Positions 7,017 through 10,641 of a stretch of 10,641 nucleotides of DNA are shown piece after piece. This stretch comes from Thermoplasmatota archaeon (GTDB taxonomy: Archaea; Thermoplasmatota; Thermoplasmata; UBA10834), in contig JAUPMC010000177.1 of NCBI GenBank assembly GCA_030836605.1, forward strand, positions 1 to 10,641. The letters are read 5' to 3'. A model generated the notes under the pieces. That model worked only from the letters and a program-made list of their open reading frames with translations. It ran no database searches and was not told where the DNA came from. A program made the translations under genes and the position numbers. Positions within the stretch are counted from its first letter, which is position 1, and each line of letters begins with the position of its first letter.

Positions 7017-7029
7017 ATAACTTCGTTAT
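7017..7029. promoter_or_regulatory. Dyad ATAAC-TTC-GTTAT at the expected transcription start of the Hdr operon (possible operator)
   Basis: Two perfect 5-base arms flank a 3-base centre. The site lies about 25 bases downstream of the minus-strand TATA-like box at 7041-7050, so it would cover the initiation site and lies just ahead of the first CBS gene. That position suits a repressor. The arms are short, so chance occurrence is possible. Confidence 0.35.
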
Positions 7030-7040
7030 GCTCTTGACCG

Positions 7041-7050
7041 TATAAGTAAG
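7041..7050. promoter_or_regulatory. Putative TATA box in the divergent CBS-Hdr / acyl-CoA synthetase intergenic region
   Basis: TATAAGTAAG read on the plus strand and CTTACTTATA on the minus strand. For the minus-strand operon it would place the transcript start near 7018 with a 20-25 base leader that contains the ribosome site. It could also serve the plus-strand gene if that gene begins at ATG 7091. A separate TAATATG box at 7112-7118 suits a leaderless plus-strand start at 7142. An 8-base palindrome AACATGTT sits at 7077-7084. Confidence 0.45.
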
Positions 7051-7141
7051 TTCTTCGGGCCACCATGCCCCGCCGGAACATGTTACAGCCATGCGGGTGG
7101 GCCGTGAGAGACTAATATGCAGAAAGCCCATCAAGCGGGCG

Positions 7142-8536
7142 ATGCGGAGAGGTTTGGACGCGCTGTTGAGCCCCGGCTCGGTCGCTGTCGTCGGGGCGTC
7201 CGCGAACGCGACGAAGATCGGCAACGTCGTCCTCAGGAGCCTGTCCAAGGGCAGTTACAGCATCTTCCCGGTCAACCCGAAGGAGAAGGAGATACTGGGC
7301 TTCAAGTGCTACGAGTCAGTGTCCTCCATACCGGAAGCGGTCGACCTCGCCATAATCGTCCTGCCGGCGGAGACGGCGGTGAAGGCGGCCGCCGAGTGCG
7401 TCACGAAGGGCGTAGGAGCGGTGATTGTCACATCATCCGGGTTCTCGGAGAACGGGCCGGCGGGGCGGGCGCTACAGGACCGGCTCGCCTCTCTCTTCGA
7501 AGGTTCGGGCACGCGCCTGTTGGGGCCCAACACGATGGGCGTGCTCGTGCCGGCACACGGCCTCGATACGCTCCTGATCCCGGCGGAGAAGAGCCCCCGC
7601 CCCCCGACAGGCTCAGTGGCGATGGTGTCGCAGAGCGGCGCCGTGGCCATCGCCTTCCTGGAGAAGGCGGCCGCGTTCGGCATGGGTATCTCGTCGTGCG
7701 TGTGCGTAGGCAACAAGGCGGACATCGAGGAGTGCGAGCTCTTGGAGCGCCTCGCCCAGGACCCGGTGACCGACTGCATCTGCATGTATCTCGAGTCGTT
7801 CTCGGACGGCCGGAGGTTCATGGAGTCTGCCCGTCGCGTGTCGGCTCTCAAGCCGGTGGTCGTGCTGAAGTCCGGCAGGTCGGGGGCAGGGGCCCGTGCG
7901 GCTAGTTCCCACACGGGCGCGTTGGCCGCATCCTCCGATATCTTGGTCGACGGCGCGTTGAAGCAGGCGGGCGTGATAAGGGCCTATGACGAGGAGGAAC
8001 TGGTCGATCTCGCCCGTGTCCTCGCGTACATAGGGCACGCGGAAGGCGACCGGGTCTGCGTGGTCGCGAGCGCCGGCGGGTTCGGTGTCATCGCCGCGGA
8101 CTATGTGGAATCGTCCGACCACGGCTTCGGGCTGAGGATGGCCGAGTTGTCCGAGAAGACAAGGGGGGACCTGGCCAAGGTGATGCCCGCGTTCTCGTCC
8201 ATAAGGAACCCGGTCGACTTGACGGCCGAAGTGACCGACGAGATGTACGACGCGGTCCTGAGGGCGCTCCAGGCCGACCCTGGCGTGGACTGCATCATGA
8301 TGTCCCTCGAGCTGCAGCCCCCTAACGTGACGAAGGGGCTCGTGGATGTGGCTGCCAGGAGGAGAGCGAGCGGTTCGACGCCGATCGTAGTCAGTGCGTT
8401 CGGGGGAGGCGGCAACCAGGCGGTCCTCGGAGGGCTCGAGAGGAGCAAGGTGCCATCGTACCCTACTATCCGCAGGGCCGTGAGGGCTGTGGCTGCGCTT
8501 GTCGATAGGGGCGCCTATCTCAAAAGACAGAAATAA
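7142..8536 (+). CDS. ADP-forming acyl-CoA (acetate-CoA) synthetase, alpha subunit
   Basis: 464 residues, the size of archaeal ACD alpha subunits, which with the ATP-grasp beta subunit convert acyl-CoA, ADP and phosphate to acid, CoA and ATP in the cytoplasm. A CoA-binding Rossmann domain opens with SVAVVGASANATKIGN (13-28) and contains FPVNPKEKEILG (42-53). The first succinyl-CoA-synthetase-like domain has LLGPNTMG (126-133) and VSQSGAVA (162-169). The active-site histidine that becomes phosphorylated is His257 in SSHTGA, the same number as in the studied Pyrococcus enzyme, which supports ATG 7142. ATG 7091 would add 17 basic residues unlike the family. Neither start has a clear ribosome site; a TAATATG box 25-30 bases before 7142 suggests leaderless transcription. 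Where many relatives have Cys in GPNC, residue 131 is Thr. No beta subunit is encoded nearby. Substrate acid unknown. Confidence 0.9.
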   Translation: MRRGLDALLSPGSVAVVGASANATKIGNVVLRSLSKGSYSIFPVNPKEKEILGFKCYESVSSIPEAVDLAIIVLPAETAVKAAAECVTKGVGAVIVTSSGFSENGPAGRALQDRLASLFEGSGTRLLGPNTMGVLVPAHGLDTLLIPAEKSPRPPTGSVAMVSQSGAVAIAFLEKAAAFGMGISSCVCVGNKADIEECELLERLAQDPVTDCICMYLESFSDGRRFMESARRVSALKPVVVLKSGRSGAGARAASSHTGALAASSDILVDGALKQAGVIRAYDEEELVDLARVLAYIGHAEGDRVCVVASAGGFGVIAADYVESSDHGFGLRMAELSEKTRGDLAKVMPAFSSIRNPVDLTAEVTDEMYDAVLRALQADPGVDCIMMSLELQPPNVTKGLVDVAARRRASGSTPIVVSAFGGGGNQAVLGGLERSKVPSYPTIRRAVRAVAALVDRGAYLKRQK

Positions 8537-8590
8537 ACGGGTTTAGGATCCGAACCACGCCAGTGGCCTTGTCGGCCGCGGCAGGGTCGT

Positions 8591-8608
8591 TCTCCCTGAA
8601 GAGGGAGA
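8591..8608. terminator. 7-bp hairpin between convergent genes (possible bidirectional terminator)
   Basis: TCTCCCT and AGGGAGA pair perfectly around a GAAG loop. It lies between the stop of the acyl-CoA synthetase gene (8536, plus) and the stop of the zinc-ribbon gene (8618, minus), where transcripts from both sides should end. No long T-tract follows on either strand, so its role is uncertain. Confidence 0.35.
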
Positions 8609-8617
8609 GGTTTGAGG

Positions 8618-8758
8618 TCACTCACCGATTCTGAAGACCTTGGTGCCGCACTTCGGGCAAATGCCCTTCGTCGCTGGCTTCCCGTTCTTCAGCTTGACCT
8701 TCTTTGCATCCTTCATTTCGATAGACTTCTTGCACTTGACACAGTAGGCCTTGACCAA
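8618..8758 (-). CDS. Small zinc-ribbon protein (DUF5679-like)
   Basis: A 46-residue basic protein beginning MVKAYCVKCKK with a second knuckle ICPKCGTK: two CxxC pairs at C6/C9 and C34/C37 separated by a lysine-rich hairpin (KNGKPATKG), i.e. one zinc ribbon. This matches the pattern I recall for the short archaeal DUF5679 family, whose function is unknown; such proteins may bind nucleic acid or associate with ribosomes or polymerase (inference). The start is TTG at 8756-8758, chosen because AGGTG (8765-8769) lies six bases upstream and the protein then begins as in relatives; GTG 8765 in the same frame would overlap that ribosome site and add three residues. A TATA box at 8791-8800 gives a very short leader. 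It is divergent from the MFS gene. Confidence 0.88.
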   Translation of the reverse strand: MVKAYCVKCKKSIEMKDAKKVKLKNGKPATKGICPKCGTKVFRIGE

Positions 8759-8790
8759 GTATCCCACCTTGTCCCTGTATCGCTTCGTGT

Positions 8791-8800
8791 TAATATAAAG
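8791..8800 (-). promoter_or_regulatory. TATA box for the zinc-ribbon gene
   Basis: CTTTATATTA on the minus strand, a good archaeal TATA match. Transcription about 25 bases downstream (around 8770) would leave a leader of about ten bases carrying the AGGTG ribosome site. Confidence 0.65.
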
Positions 8801-8860
8801 CCTTTTTGATGTTTTTCGGGCCAGTCATCCAGCCCCTTGCGCGTCGCCCCCCCTTGACAA

Positions 8861-8870
8861 GTATGATATA
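8861..8870 (+). promoter_or_regulatory. Putative TATA box for the MFS transporter gene
   Basis: GTATGATATA lies 33-42 bases before ATG 8903. No ribosome site precedes that ATG, which fits a short or absent leader. Confidence 0.45.
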
Positions 8871-8902
8871 CGTCGCCGGACCCATTCCGGTCAACGGATG
8901 GG

Positions 8903-10240
8903 ATGCCTGCGCCTGTCGAGTCCGCGACCAAGCCACGACCTCAGCGTAGCGGACGCCAGGAACCGTTCGCATCGATGTACGCCAACCAGGTCGGTGTGAA
9001 CTTCGGCAAGGGCATGACGGACCCGTTTGTGCCTGCACTGGCCATACACCTCCAGGCCACGCCCGCCCAGCTAGGCTGGCTTCAGGCGTTCATCAGCCTC
9101 TTCCCGACCGTGATGCAGGTGCCGTGGGGGAAGCTCAGCGACTTCCTGGGGCGCAGGATACCGTTCCTGGTCGTGGGCGGCGTCCTGTCGTTCGCGATGT
9201 ACCTGTTCATGCTAGGGGCGATGAACGCGGGCCAGCTCATAATGCTAGTCGCCCTGCAGATGTTCATCGGGTCGATGATGACCCCTGCCTGGTCCGCGCT
9301 CGTGGGAGACGTCACGAACCCCCGCAACCGCGGCACGATCATGGGGAAGTTCTTCGCGGTCTCCTCCGTCGCGAGCCTGCTTGCCACCCTCTTCGCGGGC
9401 GCCGTCATGCCAGAGGGGTCCGGGAGCGTCTTGTCCGTGTACGCGATTCCCTTCATAATCGCAAGCGCGAGCGGCATCGTCGGCTCGCTCTTCCTCTTGC
9501 GCATCAAGGAGGGCAGGAGGAAGATGTACGCCTCCCCGAGGAGGATCTTCGCGTTCAGCCTCAGGTCGTTCATCTTCATCTCCGACCTCACGGAGAACAT
9601 CCACTTCAGGAACCTCGTCGTCCTCCAGTCGGTGTTCAACCTCATCATGTCCCTGGTCTGGCCCCTGTTCTACCTGACGTACATCGACGTCTTGGGCGCG
9701 ACATTGTTCGAGATCGCGATCATGACAGTGATATCCACGGGCGCCACGCTGTTCTTCCAGACCCGCGTCGGGAGGCTTCTCGACCTCATCGGCCCGATCC
9801 CCCAAATCCTGATATCGAGGTTCACTTTCATCTCGGTGCCAGTGGCATACGCCCTGGCGACTCAGGTCTGGCACATATACGCGATGAACGCCGCGCTGGG
9901 ACTGGCGACGGCTATGTCCAACGTGGCCTTCTTCTCGTACATCCTCGATGTCGCTCCAGACGAGAAGAAGGGCGAGTACTTCGCAGTCTACAACACGATG
10001 ATTGGGATCGCGACCTTCATAGGGTCGGTCGTCGGCGGCTACCTTGCGGTCTTCTTCCTGGACTTCTACTCCCAGAACATGGTTCTCGCCCTGGGGGCAG
10101 TATACGCCATATCCGCCTTCGGCAGGGGTGCGTGTGCGTTGTGGTTCTTCAAGCTCAAGGACCCGGTGGAGTACCCGTACACCTTGAGGGGCCTGATGCG
10201 TGATTGGGCGAAGCGCCAGAGGGCGAGGCTGGGCGTGTAG
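8903..10240 (+). CDS. Major facilitator superfamily (MFS) transporter
   Basis: A 445-residue membrane protein with about twelve hydrophobic segments and a charged central loop (about 205-235, rich in Arg/Lys), the usual six-plus-six MFS plan. The MFS motif A, GKLSDFLGRR, is at residues 76-85 in the loop between helices 2 and 3. The N-terminal about 24 residues are hydrophilic and basic and the C-terminus ends in a basic tail (RDWAKRQRARLGV), both expected on the cytoplasmic side. Cargo cannot be predicted; the layout resembles drug or sugar/organic-acid exporters. The ATG at 8903 has no ribosome site and probably starts a near-leaderless message from the TATA-like box at 8861; ATG 8975 (residue 25) is an alternative just before helix 1. 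It is a single gene, divergent from the zinc-ribbon gene and convergent with the small gene at 10295. Confidence 0.9.
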   Translation: MPAPVESATKPRPQRSGRQEPFASMYANQVGVNFGKGMTDPFVPALAIHLQATPAQLGWLQAFISLFPTVMQVPWGKLSDFLGRRIPFLVVGGVLSFAMYLFMLGAMNAGQLIMLVALQMFIGSMMTPAWSALVGDVTNPRNRGTIMGKFFAVSSVASLLATLFAGAVMPEGSGSVLSVYAIPFIIASASGIVGSLFLLRIKEGRRKMYASPRRIFAFSLRSFIFISDLTENIHFRNLVVLQSVFNLIMSLVWPLFYLTYIDVLGATLFEIAIMTVISTGATLFFQTRVGRLLDLIGPIPQILISRFTFISVPVAYALATQVWHIYAMNAALGLATAMSNVAFFSYILDVAPDEKKGEYFAVYNTMIGIATFIGSVVGGYLAVFFLDFYSQNMVLALGAVYAISAFGRGACALWFFKLKDPVEYPYTLRGLMRDWAKRQRARLGV

Positions 10241-10294
10241 CCCCGGCCCTCCTGGAGAACACTGTGGTTGGCGCTTTTGGTAAGGGGTTTGGGG

Positions 10295-10420
10295 CTACTT
10301 CGTGAACTTGCGGCCAGCGATGTACGCCCTGAGACTGACCTTCTGGGCCCTCGGGACCCAGAGGAGATCCTTCTCCAGTTGGAACTGCTTGATCGTGTTC
10401 CAGACTCCGGTTGGTATCAT
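10295..10420 (-). CDS. Unrecognised 41-residue basic protein
   Basis: I do not recognise this gene. It encodes 41 residues beginning MIPTGVWNTIKQFQLEK and ending AYIAGRKFTK, then TAG. It has no cysteines, two tryptophans, an amphipathic middle and a basic C-terminus; there is no signal peptide or membrane segment. The evidence for expression is a near-perfect ribosome site AGGAGGTG (10429-10436) with an 8-base spacer to ATG, stronger than most in the window, and GC-rich third positions like neighbouring genes. It converges on the MFS gene, 54 bases away; that gap shows nothing clear. Upstream, 10421-10560 contains an amber-interrupted frame and a stem-loop, then a TATA box. It could be a conserved small protein of unknown role, or the second cistron of a small operon. 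Confidence 0.6.
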   Translation of the reverse strand: MIPTGVWNTIKQFQLEKDLLWVPRAQKVSLRAYIAGRKFTK

Positions 10421-10428
10421 CTATCTTA

Positions 10429-10436
10429 CACCTCCT
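10429..10436 (-). promoter_or_regulatory. Strong ribosome site AGGAGGTG for the 41-codon gene
   Basis: An eight-base match to the anti-SD consensus, eight bases before ATG 10420. It also overlaps the last codons of the amber-interrupted frame that ends with TAA at 10426-10428, an arrangement typical of coupled cistrons. Confidence 0.7.
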
Positions 10437-10450
10437 GATCGATTAGGCGC

Positions 10451-10500
10451 CGCCGTCCCTGCATCCCATCGGACTTGTGCGGAACCTAGCAGGGACTGCG
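10451..10500 (-). promoter_or_regulatory. Stem-loop in the leader of the 41-codon gene
   Basis: GTCCCTGC (plus strand 10455-10462) is a perfect 8-base complement of GCAGGGAC (10489-10496), enclosing 26 bases; after one mismatch the stem gains three more pairs (10451-10453 with 10498-10500). On the minus-strand transcript it lies 31-80 bases ahead of the ATG of the 41-codon gene, and the in-frame TAG falls at the start of its loop. It could be a leader regulatory structure or part of a small RNA; I match it to no known class. Confidence 0.4.
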
Positions 10501-10583
10501 CGGTTGCCCGTCCTTGAGAGAGAACTCCAATGGGCCGGATTTGTGCGCGTCCATGCTTATCGAGTAGACCCAACACCCTCGGC

Positions 10584-10592
10584 TATTATATG
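10584..10592 (-). promoter_or_regulatory. Putative TATA box for the small-gene transcript
   Basis: CATATAATA on the minus strand in an AT-rich patch; transcription about 25 bases on would begin near 10562, about eight bases before ATG 10554 and about 140 bases before the 41-codon gene. Confidence 0.45.
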
Positions 10593-10627
10593 GTTGCGCC
10601 GTTACCAATTCTGGAATGTATCTATAA

Positions 10628-10637
10628 TTATATAAAT
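10628..10637. promoter_or_regulatory. Strong near-palindromic TATA element at the right edge
   Basis: TTATATAAAT on the plus strand reads ATTTATATAA on the minus strand, a consensus-quality archaeal TATA box either way. It may drive a plus-strand gene beyond the window, or be a second start for the minus-strand small-gene transcript. Confidence 0.45.
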
Positions 10638-10641
10638 GTGA

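Larger units (their letters stand above)
10426..10554 (-). other. Possible small reading frame interrupted by an in-frame TAG
   Basis: From ATG 10554 the frame reads 22 codons (MDAHKSGPLEF...SPC), meets TAG at 10486-10488, and then continues open for 19 more codons to TAA at 10426-10428, five bases before the next ATG. There is no ribosome site before ATG 10554, but a TATA box at 10584-10592 would make it nearly leaderless. It may be a 22-residue leader peptide, a decayed gene, or non-coding leader RNA. TAG is a normal stop elsewhere in this window, so readthrough is not favoured. Confidence 0.2.

Noticed and set aside
7091..7141. ATG 7091 as start of the acyl-CoA synthetase alpha gene
   Set aside because: It adds a basic segment with no family counterpart and no ribosome site. 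ATG 7142 gives family length and places the catalytic His at 257. It cannot be fully excluded.
10426..10554. Pyrrolysine insertion at the in-frame TAG
   Set aside because: TAG ends at least three other genes in the window, and no pyl gene or insertion element is visible; kept only as a low-probability option.
1..10641. tRNA, rRNA, CRISPR array, insertion sequence, phage or defence genes
   Set aside because: No cloverleaf-like segment, regular direct repeats, transposase motifs or terminal inverted repeats were seen on either strand.

Overview
The window looks archaeal, most likely a high-GC euryarchaeal or Thermoplasmatota-like lineage; the phylum is an inference. The reasons are TATA-type promoter boxes about 25 bases before likely transcript starts, GGAGGTG ribosome sites, frequent GTG/TTG starts, heavy AGG (Arg) and ATA (Ile) use despite high GC, a soluble heterodisulfide-reductase (Hdr) module, an ADP-forming acyl-CoA synthetase alpha subunit and a tiny archaeal zinc-ribbon protein.

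Layout. At 1-1188 (+) lie the 3' part of a YtcJ-like amidohydrolase and a RidA-family deaminase, joined by an ATGA overlap. At 1444-2631 (+) is a saccharopine-dehydrogenase-like oxidoreductase with its own promoter. It converges on a four-gene minus-strand operon read from 6995 down to 2653: two paralogous CBS-pair proteins, a short HdrA flavoprotein, and one polypeptide that fuses MvhD, HdrC and HdrB. Divergently from that operon, an ADP-forming acyl-CoA synthetase alpha subunit runs 7142-8536 (+). A 46-codon zinc-ribbon gene (8618-8758, -) and a 12-helix MFS transporter (8903-10240, +) are divergent from each other. The right edge holds a 41-codon unrecognised gene (10295-10420, -) with a strong ribosome site, behind a leader that contains a stem-loop and an amber-interrupted reading frame, plus AT-rich promoter-like sequence at the very end.

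How it fits together. The centre is an Hdr-type electron-transfer unit packed into two large proteins (HdrA and MvhD-HdrC-HdrB). The two small adenine-nucleotide-sensor-like CBS proteins are co-transcribed upstream. No hydrogenase or formate dehydrogenase catalytic subunit is present, so the electron donor is unknown. HdrA appears to lack the ferredoxin domain normally inserted in the family and has an extra Cys-rich loop instead. The neighbouring acyl-CoA synthetase alpha subunit makes ATP from acyl-CoA in fermentative archaea. One reading is an energy-metabolism locus where redox balance and adenylate charge are coupled; the sequence suggests this but does not prove it. No mobile element, CRISPR array, tRNA or rRNA was seen.
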